The position numbers were made by a program, and so were the translations under genes. 7,199 nucleotides of DNA from an uncultured Lachnospiraceae bacterium (lineage in GTDB: Bacteria; Bacillota; Clostridia; Lachnospirales; Lachnospiraceae): assembly GCA_902766845.1 (NCBI GenBank), contig CACXFD010000128.1, positions 1 to 7,199 of the forward strand. Reading direction: 5' to 3'. Of this stretch, positions 1 through 6,548 are shown piece by piece (the first letter of the stretch is position 1; every line of letters starts with the position of its first letter). The notes under the pieces were generated by a model that was not told the DNA's origin, ran no database searches, and saw only the letters and a program-made list of their open reading frames with translations.

Positions 1-185
1 CGCGGCAGGCCCTGCGCGCTCAGACAGTCGGATACCGGCTCCGCTATGCTCGCGCCGGCCGGCGTCGGATGGCGACGCTCGTTCTTCCGGCCGGGCACCG
101 ACAGTACAGGGCGCCGCGGTCAGATCCTGCCCGCTGCGGCCGGCGGCTTCCTCCCGGCGCGAGCATGGTCCTCCGCCGCCGGAAG
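1..185. other. GC-rich stretch with no supportable gene
   Basis: No convincing coding region is visible here. One plus-strand frame is open from the left edge to position 240, but it runs straight through the gdhA terminator hairpin, has no ribosome binding site and encodes a low-complexity Arg/Gly/Ala string, as expected of chance openness in GC-rich DNA. A minus-strand frame entering from gdhA's antisense register is equally unconvincing. What is present is local inverted symmetry: a 13-bp pair at 46-58 and 154-166, a small hairpin at 62-67/73-78 (GCGTCG/CGACGC), and an 8-bp pair at 140-147/175-182. The end of an upstream gene or a small RNA cannot be excluded. Confidence 0.5.
46..166. repeat. 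13-bp perfect inverted repeat bounding about 121 bp
   Basis: ATGCTCGCGCCGG at 46-58 recurs as its exact reverse complement at 154-166, separated by 95 bp that contain further hairpins. The outer and inner flanks do not extend the pairing continuously. This could be the ends of a small non-autonomous repeat, a structured RNA, or chance in GC-rich DNA; no transposase and no clear target-site duplication is visible. Confidence 0.4.
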
Positions 186-188
186 CGC

Positions 189-220
189 AAAAAGCGGGGG
201 CGCCGCTGCGCGGCGCCCCC
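189..220 (-). terminator. Rho-independent terminator of gdhA
   Basis: GGGGGCGCCG (196-205) pairs perfectly with CGGCGCCCCC (211-220) around a five-base loop whose outer C and G can also pair. Read on the minus strand, the stem is followed by CGC and then a run of five T (189-193). It lies about 50 bases past the gdhA stop codon, so it is well placed to end that transcript. The poly-T run is short but the all-GC stem is very strong. Confidence 0.88.
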
Positions 221-270
221 GTCGGGATATCTCACGATGATTTGAACGATGGTCAGGCAGGCCGCGTGGC

Positions 271-1605
271 TTACACGATGCCCTGAGCCTGCATCGCCTC
301 GACGACCTTCTCGAAGCCCGCGATGTTCGCGCCGGCCACGAAGTTGCCGGCCATGCCGTACTTCTCCGCGGCGCCGGCCACCTTCGCGTAGATGCCGACC
401 ATGATGTCCTTGAGCTTCGCGTCGACCTCCTCGAAGGTCCAGGACAGGCGCATGCTGTTCTGCGTCATCTCCAGGGCGGACGTCGCGACGCCGCCGGCGT
501 TCGAAGCCTTGCCCGGCATGAACGGCATGCCGTTCTCCAGGAAGAAGTCCGTGGCCTCGCGGGTCGACGGCATGTTGGCGCCCTCGGCCACGAGGATGCA
601 GCCGTTGGCCTTCAGGGCCTTCGCGTCCTCGAGATCCAGTTCGTTCTGGGTCGCGCACGGCAGGGCGATGTCGCACGGAAGCTTGAAGACGCCCTTGCCC
701 TCGGTGTACGTGGCGGTCGGGACCTTGTCCACATACTCCTTGATGCGGCCGCGGCGGACTTCCTTGATCTCCTTGACCACATCCAGCTTGATGCCGTCGG
801 GATCATAGATGAAGCCGTTGGAGTCGCTCATCGAGATCACGGTCGCGCCCAGCTGCTGAGCCTTCTCGACCGCGTACGTCGCCACATTGCCGGCGCCGGA
901 CACGGCCACCTTCTTGCCTTCCAGCGTCTGGCCCATATGCTTGAGCATCTCTTCCACGATGTACACGAGGCCGTAGCCGGTCGCCTGCGTACGAGCGAGC
1001 GATCCGCCGAAGGTCAGGCCCTTGCCGGTCAGCACGCCTTCATACAGGCCCGTGATCTTCTTGTACTGGCCGTACAGGTAGCCGATCTCGCGGCCGCCCA
1101 CGCCGATGTCGCCGGCCGGGACGTCCACGTCCGCGCCGACATATTTATACAGTTCCGTCATGAAGGCCTGGCAGAATGCCATGACCTCGCGGTCGGACTT
1201 GCCCTTCGGGTCAAAGTCGGAACCGCCCTTGCCGCCGCCGATGGGCAGGCCGGTCAGGGAGTTCTTGAAGATCTGCTCGAAGCCGAGGAACTTGATGATG
1301 CCCTGATATACGCTCGGATGGAAGCGAAGGCCTCCCTTGTACGGACCGATCGCGCTCGAGAACTGGACGCGGAACCCGTGGTTGACCTGCACCTGGCCCT
1401 TGTCATCCACCCACGGCACGCGGAAGGAGATGATGCGCTCCGGCTCCACCAGCCGCTCCAGCAGAGCGTCTCTGCGGTACTTCTCTTCGTTGGCGTCCAC
1501 GACGACGCGGATCGAATCCAGCACCTCACGCACGGCCTGCAGGAACTCAGGCTCCGCCGGGTACGTTTTTTCGACTTTCGCCATGACCTCATCTACGTAC
1601 GACAT
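271..1605 (-). CDS. gdhA: NADP-type glutamate dehydrogenase
   Basis: This 444-residue cytoplasmic enzyme interconverts 2-oxoglutarate plus ammonium and L-glutamate; the NADPH-linked type normally works in ammonium assimilation. Length and sequence match the hexameric bacterial family (about 445-450 residues). Visible landmarks are GPYKGGLRFHP (K90), FKNSLTGLPIGGGKGGSDFDP (K114 and catalytic K126), PAGDIGVGGRE (D166) and the substrate-pocket segment SNAGGVATSALEMTQNS near 368-384. The coenzyme domain starts with the Rossmann loop VSGAGNVA (235-242). The SDS motif at 260-262, after the second beta strand, resembles NADP-dependent enzymes rather than NAD-dependent clostridial ones, so NADP specificity is inferred from it. 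The start is fixed by AAGGAGG (1614-1620) eight bases upstream. It is monocistronic, with its own promoter and terminator. No defect is seen. Confidence 0.97.
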   Translation of the reverse strand: MSYVDEVMAKVEKTYPAEPEFLQAVREVLDSIRVVVDANEEKYRRDALLERLVEPERIISFRVPWVDDKGQVQVNHGFRVQFSSAIGPYKGGLRFHPSVYQGIIKFLGFEQIFKNSLTGLPIGGGKGGSDFDPKGKSDREVMAFCQAFMTELYKYVGADVDVPAGDIGVGGREIGYLYGQYKKITGLYEGVLTGKGLTFGGSLARTQATGYGLVYIVEEMLKHMGQTLEGKKVAVSGAGNVATYAVEKAQQLGATVISMSDSNGFIYDPDGIKLDVVKEIKEVRRGRIKEYVDKVPTATYTEGKGVFKLPCDIALPCATQNELDLEDAKALKANGCILVAEGANMPSTREATDFFLENGMPFMPGKASNAGGVATSALEMTQNSMRLSWTFEEVDAKLKDIMVGIYAKVAGAAEKYGMAGNFVAGANIAGFEKVVEAMQAQGIV

Positions 1606-1613
1606 GCTCTTTT

Positions 1614-1620
1614 CCTCCTT
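1614..1620 (-). promoter_or_regulatory. Ribosome binding site of gdhA
   Basis: The minus strand reads AAGGAGG here, a near-perfect Shine-Dalgarno sequence eight bases before the gdhA ATG. It settles the start codon and points to a highly translated gene. A small GGCC-GAAG-GGCC stem lies just upstream in the leader but is only four base pairs long, so no regulatory role is claimed. Confidence 0.9.
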
Positions 1621-1670
1621 TTTCCGGCCCTTCGGCCCACAAGATCGATCAGACTTGCTATAATGCGCGG

Positions 1671-1699
1671 ATTATAACACGACGGTGTGCTAAAATCAA
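1671..1699 (-). promoter_or_regulatory. Sigma-A-type promoter of gdhA
   Basis: On the minus strand the -35 box TTGATT (1694-1699) is separated by exactly 17 bases from a perfect -10 TATAAT (1671-1676). TG one base before the -10 box makes it an extended -10. Transcription should begin near 1664, giving a leader of about 60 bases. The box lies in a distinctly AT-rich island. A strong promoter suits an abundant nitrogen-assimilation enzyme. Confidence 0.85.
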
Positions 1700-1732
1700 T
1701 AGGAATATCTAAAGAAAAGTAAGTTTTTTCGT

Positions 1733-1760
1733 CAGAAACTTAATTTTTTACATGTTTCTG
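1733..1760. repeat. Inverted repeat upstream of the gdhA promoter
   Basis: CAGAAAC (1733-1739) and GTTTCTG (1754-1760) are exact reverse complements separated by 14 AT-rich bases. The element begins 34 bp upstream of the gdhA -35 box and ends 19 bp beyond the MATE stop codon. No T-run follows on either strand, so it is a poor intrinsic terminator. The spacing suits a dimeric regulator's operator, but no known binding site is recognised. Part of it (ACTTAATTTT and GTTTC) is repeated about 30 bp away at 1768-1790. Confidence 0.4.
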
Positions 1761-1778
1761 CCGCAATACTTAATTTTA

Positions 1779-3221
1779 TTAATCAGTTTCCGGCGAATCG
1801 GCGCCGGCCGGCACGCCGGCCGTCTTCGTCAGGTCCTGCACCCAGATCCCTTTCTGGACCAGGATGAAGCCGATCACGCATTTGACGAACTCGAGCAGCT
1901 GCACGAAGATGTAGATCGGCCGGATGGGCCAGCCGGTCAGGCGCGTCAGCAGGAACGCCGCGGGCAGCGACACGGCCCAGACATAGCCTGCGTCGGACAG
2001 GAAGGTGATCAGCGTCTTGCCGCCCGAGCGCAGCGTGAAATACGCGGCGTTCGCGTAGGCGTAGATCGGCATGCAGAGCGCGCCGATCCGGATGAACGAG
2101 GTCGCGAGGGCCTTCACGTCGGCCTCGGTCTTATAGATCTCGGGGAACAGCGGGGCCAGCAGAAACAGGACCGCTCCGGTCGCGCAGCACAGCAGGATCG
2201 TGAAGACCGCCATGCGGTTCGCGTCGTTGCGCACGTCCGGATCGCCGGAGCCCAGCTCATGCCCCAGCAGGATCGCGGTCGCCTCCCCCATCGAGATGAA
2301 GACCGCGCTGAAGACGTTCGACAGCGTGTTCGCGATGTTGAACGCCGCAATGACCAGCATCCCGCGCACCGAATAGCTCTGCATCAGCAGGGCCTGGCCC
2401 GACGACCAGAGCGCTTCGTTGATCAGGAGCGGCGCGCCCTTGACCGTCATCTCGCGGATCAGGCGGGCCGGCACGCGCGGCGACCGGTACAGGCCGGCCG
2501 CGAACCGGAACTTCTTCGTATGCGTATGCGTATAGACCACGATGATCGCGAGCTCCACGAGGCGCGCGATCACGGTCGCGATGGCCGCGCCGGCCACGCC
2601 CAGCTCGGGAAAGCCGCATTTGCCGAAGATCAGCAGATAATTGAACACGAGGTTCACGAGCACGGCCGCGAAGCCCGACACCATCGGCACCACGGTCTCG
2701 CCGGTGCCGCGCAGCGTCGAGGAATACGCCTGCGTCAGCGCGAACGGGAGCAGGTGGACCAGCATCACGGCCAGATACTGACAGGCGTAGCCGTACGTCT
2801 CCGCCGCGCCGGCCCCGCCGGTCTCCCGCGTCAGGTACATCCGGATCAGCGGGTCCCGGAACAGCGTCAGCACCGCAAAGCCCACGGCCGAGATCGCGAG
2901 CGCGATATACAGTTTGAAGCGGAACGTGTAGCGGACGCCGTCGTCGTTCCCCTGCCCGTAGAACTGGGCCGTATAGATGCCCGGCCCCGCAAAGCCGCCG
3001 AAGCAGCACAGGTTGAAGACGAACAGCAGCTGGTTGACGATCGACACGCCGGACATCTGGGCCGTGCCGATCTGGCCGACCATGATGTTGTCGAGCATGC
3101 CGACGAAGTTCGTGATGCCGCTCTGGACCATGATCGGGATGGCCACGGTCAGCAGGCGGCGGTAGAAATCCCGCGAGCCGAAGAAACGGCTGCGCAGGGG
3201 CGTATCAGACGGTCGGATCAT
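1779..3221 (-). CDS. MATE family efflux transporter
   Basis: This 480-residue integral membrane protein of the multidrug and toxic compound extrusion family would use an Na+ or H+ gradient to export cationic drugs, dyes or metabolites across the cytoplasmic membrane. Hydrophobic segments span most of the chain, consistent with the usual 12 helices in two halves. The first helix pair carries IPIMVQSGITNFVGMLDNIMVGQIGT (28-53) and SGVSIVNQLLFVFN (57-70). The second half opens with LLINEALWSSGQALLMQSY (265-283) and FNIANTLSNVFSAVFISMGEATAILLGHELGSGD (294-327), all typical of Firmicutes MATE pumps. A short basic linker with a THTHTKK stretch (231-237) joins the halves. The length is slightly above the usual 440-460. 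The start has AAGGA eleven bases upstream, a rather long spacing. It follows the YesL gene by 109 bp with no good promoter between, so co-transcription is plausible. The substrate cannot be told from sequence. Confidence 0.93.
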   Translation of the reverse strand: MIRPSDTPLRSRFFGSRDFYRRLLTVAIPIMVQSGITNFVGMLDNIMVGQIGTAQMSGVSIVNQLLFVFNLCCFGGFAGPGIYTAQFYGQGNDDGVRYTFRFKLYIALAISAVGFAVLTLFRDPLIRMYLTRETGGAGAAETYGYACQYLAVMLVHLLPFALTQAYSSTLRGTGETVVPMVSGFAAVLVNLVFNYLLIFGKCGFPELGVAGAAIATVIARLVELAIIVVYTHTHTKKFRFAAGLYRSPRVPARLIREMTVKGAPLLINEALWSSGQALLMQSYSVRGMLVIAAFNIANTLSNVFSAVFISMGEATAILLGHELGSGDPDVRNDANRMAVFTILLCCATGAVLFLLAPLFPEIYKTEADVKALATSFIRIGALCMPIYAYANAAYFTLRSGGKTLITFLSDAGYVWAVSLPAAFLLTRLTGWPIRPIYIFVQLLEFVKCVIGFILVQKGIWVQDLTKTAGVPAGADSPETD

Positions 3222-3330
3222 AGAGATCTGTTTCCTTTATCGTAAAGTGCGAAGTGCTCAAGCCATGCTGCCCAAAGGCTGTTTCCGGATCACGTGAGCG
3301 GGCCGCTGTCCGCCACGCCGCAGCGTCCAT
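3222..3330. other. Spacer between the YesL and MATE genes
   Basis: This 109-bp gap has no clear promoter or terminator. On the minus strand, GCACTT occurs twice seven bases apart (around 3247-3259), just before the ribosome binding site AAGGA. A weak TACGAT -10-like hexamer has no matching -35 box at a suitable distance. AGCGT/ACGCT around the YesL stop codon (3322-3337) makes only a five-base stem with no T-run. Confidence 0.4.
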
Positions 3331-3960
3331 TCACGCTCCGGCGTCCGTATCGTCTTCGGCCGGACCCTCATAGCGCGCGAAGACGCGCACGAGCAGCAGG
3401 CTGTCCAGATACGCGATCACGCCCGGCGCGACCACGAAGACCGGCGGAAAGACAAAGAGCGCGAAGGCCAGGACCGAGATCAGGATGGCCGCCATGCACA
3501 GCGTGGTCGGGAAATGGCGCGCCATCATCAGCGCGGCGTTCGTAACGGTCCCGCGCAGCGTGTTCGTGTACCGGCTCAGCACCGCGAACACGAAGGATCC
3601 GACCAGCAGCACCAGCATCAGCGCGCCCAGATACACGCCGCGCAGCGCGGGCGCGAACGACGCCTGGGACTGTCCCATCAGCCAGGCGTCCCAGAGAAAG
3701 AACCCGCCGAGCGCGAGAAAGACGATCCACAGGATAGTGGCCTGTTTGAACTCCCGCCGGAACGACTTCCAGAAATCCCGGAAGATATACCCTTCCTCGT
3801 TTTTGCACAGCCGCAGGCACACGAAAAAGAGCGCGGCCGTGGACGCGCCCGCCGTGATGACCGGCAGGCTGAAAACGATCCAGATGACGCTCACATAGAT
3901 GATCTGGATCAGCTTCACGAAGAAGCGCCAGACGGGGCTTTCCGAACGCAGGGTTTCCAT
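3331..3960 (-). CDS. YesL family (DUF624) membrane protein
   Basis: This is a 209-residue membrane protein of the YesL/DUF624 family, common in Firmicutes and often found beside carbohydrate-uptake genes; its biochemical role is not established. The N-terminal signature is visible: WRFFVKLIQIIYVSVIWIVFSLPVITAGASTAALFFVCLRL (11-51), then a soluble loop with EEGYIFRDFWKSFRREFKQAT (55-75). Further hydrophobic helices lie at about 76-95, 106-130, 152-172 and 173-193, giving roughly five spans. The tail is acidic (EDDTDAGA). A longer in-frame start at 4044 exists, but the start at 3960 is preferred: AAGGAG (3970-3975) lies nine bases upstream and the family begins this way. The longer form would also overrun the promoter. 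It is divergent from the 4059 gene and precedes the MATE gene on the same strand. Confidence 0.88.
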   Translation of the reverse strand: METLRSESPVWRFFVKLIQIIYVSVIWIVFSLPVITAGASTAALFFVCLRLCKNEEGYIFRDFWKSFRREFKQATILWIVFLALGGFFLWDAWLMGQSQASFAPALRGVYLGALMLVLLVGSFVFAVLSRYTNTLRGTVTNAALMMARHFPTTLCMAAILISVLAFALFVFPPVFVVAPGVIAYLDSLLLVRVFARYEGPAEDDTDAGA

Positions 3961-3989
3961 TGGACTTTTCTCCTTCGCTATATTATAAT
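3960..3989 (+). promoter_or_regulatory. Candidate divergent promoter for the 4059 gene
   Basis: On the plus strand TATAAT sits at 3984-3989, overlapping the minus-strand TATAAT at 3982-3987 because ATTATAAT is palindromic. The best upstream match, TTGGAC (3960-3965), is 18 bases away and poor. The -10 box is perfect, the -35 box weak. If used, it would give a leader of about 60 bases before the start codon at 4059 and would compete with the YesL promoter for the same DNA. Confidence 0.45.
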
Positions 3990-4010
3990 GGAGAAGATAT
4001 AAAAAAGCAA
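3982..4010 (-). promoter_or_regulatory. Promoter of the YesL gene
   Basis: On the minus strand TTGCTT (4005-4010) and a perfect TATAAT (3982-3987) are 17 bases apart. Initiation would fall near 3975, right at the ribosome binding site, so the leader would be only about 15 bases. This supports the start at 3960 and argues against the upstream start at 4044. Confidence 0.78.
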
Positions 4011-4058
4011 TGCCGGCTGCTGCCCGGCTGCACACCGTTCTCACCGGGAGGCCGTCCG

Positions 4059-4691
4059 ATGTCCGTGCGCGAAGAACTGCAAAAGATCCGGTCTTTGCCC
4101 GGCAAAAAGCGGGCCGGCTACCTCTGGGACTATTACCGTCTGCCCGCCCTCGCGGTGCTGCTGGTCCTCCTCGTGGTCCTTTTCTTCGCCGTCAGCCTGA
4201 TTCGGGGGCGCCGTCAGCCCGTGCTGACCGGCATGTGGATCGGAAACATCGGCGCGGACACGGATCTGGACGCGCTGGCTGCTTCCTTCGGGGAACGGGA
4301 CGGCGTGGACCCGCGCCGCCAGCGGATCGAATTCCTGAGCGGTTTCGCGATCGACGACGCGGCGCCCGAGACATCGGTGGTCACGCGCTCGCGCCTGGCC
4401 GCCATGCTGCAGGCCGGCGACGTTGACTTCCTGGTCGCTTCTGAGGAGGTGGCCGCCCTGCTGACCGGGGACGGGCTGTGCGCGCCGCTGACGTCGGTCC
4501 TGTCCGTCACGGATCTCGCGGACCTGGCCGGGCACATGCTGACCGATGACGGTCTCTACGGCTTCGCGCTGGACCTGACCGGCGCCTCGTTCCTGAATGG
4601 GGACGTTCCGGAAGCCCATGTCCTCGTGATCGCGGACGGCGCGCCCCATCCGGAGCGCATCATCGCCTTTCTCCACTATATATTTGAATAA
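4059..4691 (+). CDS. Single-pass membrane protein, unknown function
   Basis: This 210-residue protein has a short basic cytoplasmic N-terminus (ELQKIRSLPGKKRAGYLWDYYR, about 6-27) and one strong membrane helix at about 28-48, followed by RGRR. The remaining 160 residues are probably extracytoplasmic; by the positive-inside rule the basic RGRR after the helix makes the orientation less certain. The KKRAGYLWDYYRLPAL segment resembles a motif I recall from uncharacterised Firmicutes membrane proteins, which are sometimes near YesL genes; this is memory, not a search. The soluble part alternates alpha and beta segments (GMWIGNIG, DVDFLVASEEVAALL, AHVLVIADG) and faintly resembles a ligand-binding lobe, without catalytic motifs. 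The start at 4059 is chosen over an in-frame ATG at 3960 because GGGAGG (4046-4051) lies seven bases upstream and the longer form would cross the promoter. It is divergent from YesL, so a functional link is possible. Confidence 0.78.
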   Translation: MSVREELQKIRSLPGKKRAGYLWDYYRLPALAVLLVLLVVLFFAVSLIRGRRQPVLTGMWIGNIGADTDLDALAASFGERDGVDPRRQRIEFLSGFAIDDAAPETSVVTRSRLAAMLQAGDVDFLVASEEVAALLTGDGLCAPLTSVLSVTDLADLAGHMLTDDGLYGFALDLTGASFLNGDVPEAHVLVIADGAPHPERIIAFLHYIFE

Positions 4692-4823
4692 AGCGGCCGG
4701 GCCGGCTCCGCACGGCCGGCGCGCCGTCACCGCATACATCGCTCCCCCGTTCCGACCCGCGCGGGCCGCACGGTCCGCTTATCCCTGCCAACCAAGTCCC
4801 TCTCGCAAAGAAAGGAATGCCTC
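4692..4823 (+). promoter_or_regulatory. Spacer with two GC hairpins before the NACHT gene
   Basis: Two stems are visible. GCCGGC (4701-4706) pairs with GCCGGC (4715-4720) around eight bases. GCGGGCC (4761-4767) pairs with GGTCCGC (4772-4778), with one G-T pair and a four-base loop, and is followed only by TTAT. Neither has the T-run of an efficient terminator, so they may be weak attenuators or chance structure. No convincing promoter is seen; the downstream gene may depend on read-through from the 4059 gene. AAGGA (4812-4816) is the ribosome binding site of the next gene. Confidence 0.35.
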
Positions 4824-6527
4824 ATGAACGACCGCGTCCGAAACTGGATCCTCGCCGGCATCGGCTCTTCCTACAGCCGCGGCGGCGCGCAGCAGCTCGA
4901 GGAATCGCTGCAGGCCCTCGACGTCGTGATGAAGCTGGACGATACGGTCCCGAAGCTCGAGGCCATGTTCGAAGAAGCTTCCCGCACGGCCCCGCTGGAC
5001 CTGCCGCTGATCCTTGCCCGCTATACGGACATCGAAGGCTTCATGAACCTGCTGGGGCGCCTGCTCTTCCCGGACACCCTGGCGCAGCCGCCGGAGCCGC
5101 TCTGGGCCGGCGATACCAGCACCAAATGGACGCTCGCGAACTACTATAAGCAGCTGTTCCACGCGGTCCCGGATCATAACGGGAACGATCTGAACCTTTC
5201 CTGGGCCTGCAGCCACCTGGATACGGTCAAGAGCCAGTACGCGCACAGCACGTCCTATACCGACCAGTACGTGATTCTGTACCAGTTCCGCAATACGGTC
5301 GGCGCGCACAAGGATCCCGAGCATCCGGCGGATTATTCCGGCGCCTTCAGTCTGGAGAAGGTCATGGAGATCACGCGGGCCAGCCTGATCAGCGAGCTGT
5401 ACCTGTGCTGGCGCTTCCGGTCACAGCTGAAAGACCTGGCGGAAAAGCGCGGCCGCCGGCAGCTCTTTGACCCGGCCGCCTATTGCCGCAAGCTTCTCGA
5501 TACCCTCGACAGGCCGGGTCCCGGGACCCCGCTCGTCTATCTGGATACCCACTGGTCCGACCGCGCCGCGGCCGGTCAGCACCACTATGCGGTCAGCACG
5601 CTGCTGAACCGCCCGCAGCCCCGCCGGATCAAGCTTCTCGGCGAGGCCGGCACCGGCAAGAGCACCGCTCTCGTACAAGCCGCGCGCCTGCTCGCGAGAA
5701 AGCGCCTGCAGCCCTCCGCCTCGGAAACAGCGCCGGTCCCGGTCCTGATCCGTCTCGCGGAACTCTCCTCGGAGGGGTCGCTGAAGGAAAAGATCGCGCA
5801 GCAGCTCGAGATCCCGGCCGACCAGGCGGACGCCTTCCTCGGTACCGGCGAGCTCTTCCTGCTGCTCGACGGGTTCAATGAGATCCTGTCGGCCCCGCAG
5901 CGCCAGAAGATCGCGTTCGAACTGGACCAGCTCGAGCGCGCGGACAGCTGCCGGATCTTCCTGACGGACCGCGCGGTCTCCCGGGCCAGCCGCATCGCCC
6001 TGCCGGCCGCGGCCCCGTATGATCTGTACCCGATCACGAACGCGGACCGCGCGACCTACTTCCAGGGCAACTGCCCCGACCCCGTGATCCGCCAAAAGCT
6101 CCTCGCCGCGCTGGCAGACCCGGAGAACGCCGCGTTCTTTGCGTCCCTGAATACGCCGCTCAAGCTCTTTGAACTGGTCCGGATCTCGCAGACGCGCGGC
6201 GACGTCCCGACCAGCGACTTTGTCCACGAATATGTGCAGTCGGTCCTGGACCGTGAACTGATCCAGAAAAAGGATGAACGCGCGGAGTATCTGCCGGCCC
6301 TGCTCGAGGAGCTGGCGATGACGGACCGCGAAGTGATCCCGTGGCCGCAGGCGGAAAGCTGCCTTGCGGAATGCATCCGCCGGCAGGGCTATACCGACAT
6401 CGACACGCGCCGCGCGCTGGAACTCATGCTGGCCACCGGCCTGCTGGCCCGAGAAGGGGACGACGGCGTCCGCTTCGCCAGCGCCGAGCTGGCCGAATAC
6501 TTCTACTCGAGCGCGCTGCTGCACTGA
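4824..6527 (+). CDS. NACHT-type STAND NTPase with HEPN-like N-terminus
   Basis: This 567-residue protein appears to be a signal-transducing P-loop ATPase. Walker A is GEAGTGKST (273-281, K279). Walker B is LFLLLDGFNEI (344-354, D349), with the DGxxE form typical of NACHT proteins. A sensor-like LTDR (380-383), NTPLKLFEL (443-451) and a winged-helix-like tail ending RFASAELAEYFYSSALLH follow. That tail resembles the F-x-H-x(4)-EYF end of the NACHT core, though Ser replaces the usual His. The N-terminal 250 residues are mostly helical and contain RNTVGAH (156-162), matching the R-x(4-6)-H motif of HEPN nucleases, followed by a long helix (176-198); HEPN identity is probable, not proven. There is no transmembrane segment and no C-terminal repeat or sensor domain. 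The start is set by AAGGA seven bases upstream. Proteins of this architecture include bacterial anti-phage NACHT proteins, so a defence role is plausible but inferred. Confidence 0.85.
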   Translation: MNDRVRNWILAGIGSSYSRGGAQQLEESLQALDVVMKLDDTVPKLEAMFEEASRTAPLDLPLILARYTDIEGFMNLLGRLLFPDTLAQPPEPLWAGDTSTKWTLANYYKQLFHAVPDHNGNDLNLSWACSHLDTVKSQYAHSTSYTDQYVILYQFRNTVGAHKDPEHPADYSGAFSLEKVMEITRASLISELYLCWRFRSQLKDLAEKRGRRQLFDPAAYCRKLLDTLDRPGPGTPLVYLDTHWSDRAAAGQHHYAVSTLLNRPQPRRIKLLGEAGTGKSTALVQAARLLARKRLQPSASETAPVPVLIRLAELSSEGSLKEKIAQQLEIPADQADAFLGTGELFLLLDGFNEILSAPQRQKIAFELDQLERADSCRIFLTDRAVSRASRIALPAAAPYDLYPITNADRATYFQGNCPDPVIRQKLLAALADPENAAFFASLNTPLKLFELVRISQTRGDVPTSDFVHEYVQSVLDRELIQKKDERAEYLPALLEELAMTDREVIPWPQAESCLAECIRRQGYTDIDTRRALELMLATGLLAREGDDGVRFASAELAEYFYSSALLH

Positions 6528-6548
6528 TGCCGGGCCGCGTCCGGCTTC

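Noticed and set aside
937..1677. Plus-strand open frame opposite gdhA
   Set aside because: It lies antisense to a conserved enzyme, has no ribosome binding site and crosses the gdhA promoter.
1752..3245. Long plus-strand open frame of 497 codons opposite the MATE gene
   Set aside because: It is rich in Arg, His, Asp and Gln, has no membrane or domain signature and mirrors a convincing transporter. This is the usual antisense openness of GC-rich genes.
3222..3300. Separate promoter for the MATE gene
   Set aside because: Only a TACGAT-like -10 box is present, with no credible -35 box at 16-18 bases.
3961..4044. N-terminal extension of the YesL protein to an ATG at 4044
   Set aside because: It would include the promoter boxes, lacks a ribosome binding site and adds 28 residues not expected for the family; the ATG at 3960 has AAGGAG at good spacing.
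3960..4058. N-terminal extension of the 4059 protein to an ATG at 3960
   Set aside because: It would begin upstream of the plus-strand -10 box, so the start codon would not be transcribed from that promoter; GGGAGG supports the start at 4059.
4701..4720. Terminator after the 4059 gene
   Set aside because: There is a GC-only six-base stem but no T-run after it, so it is noted only as a possible weak structure.
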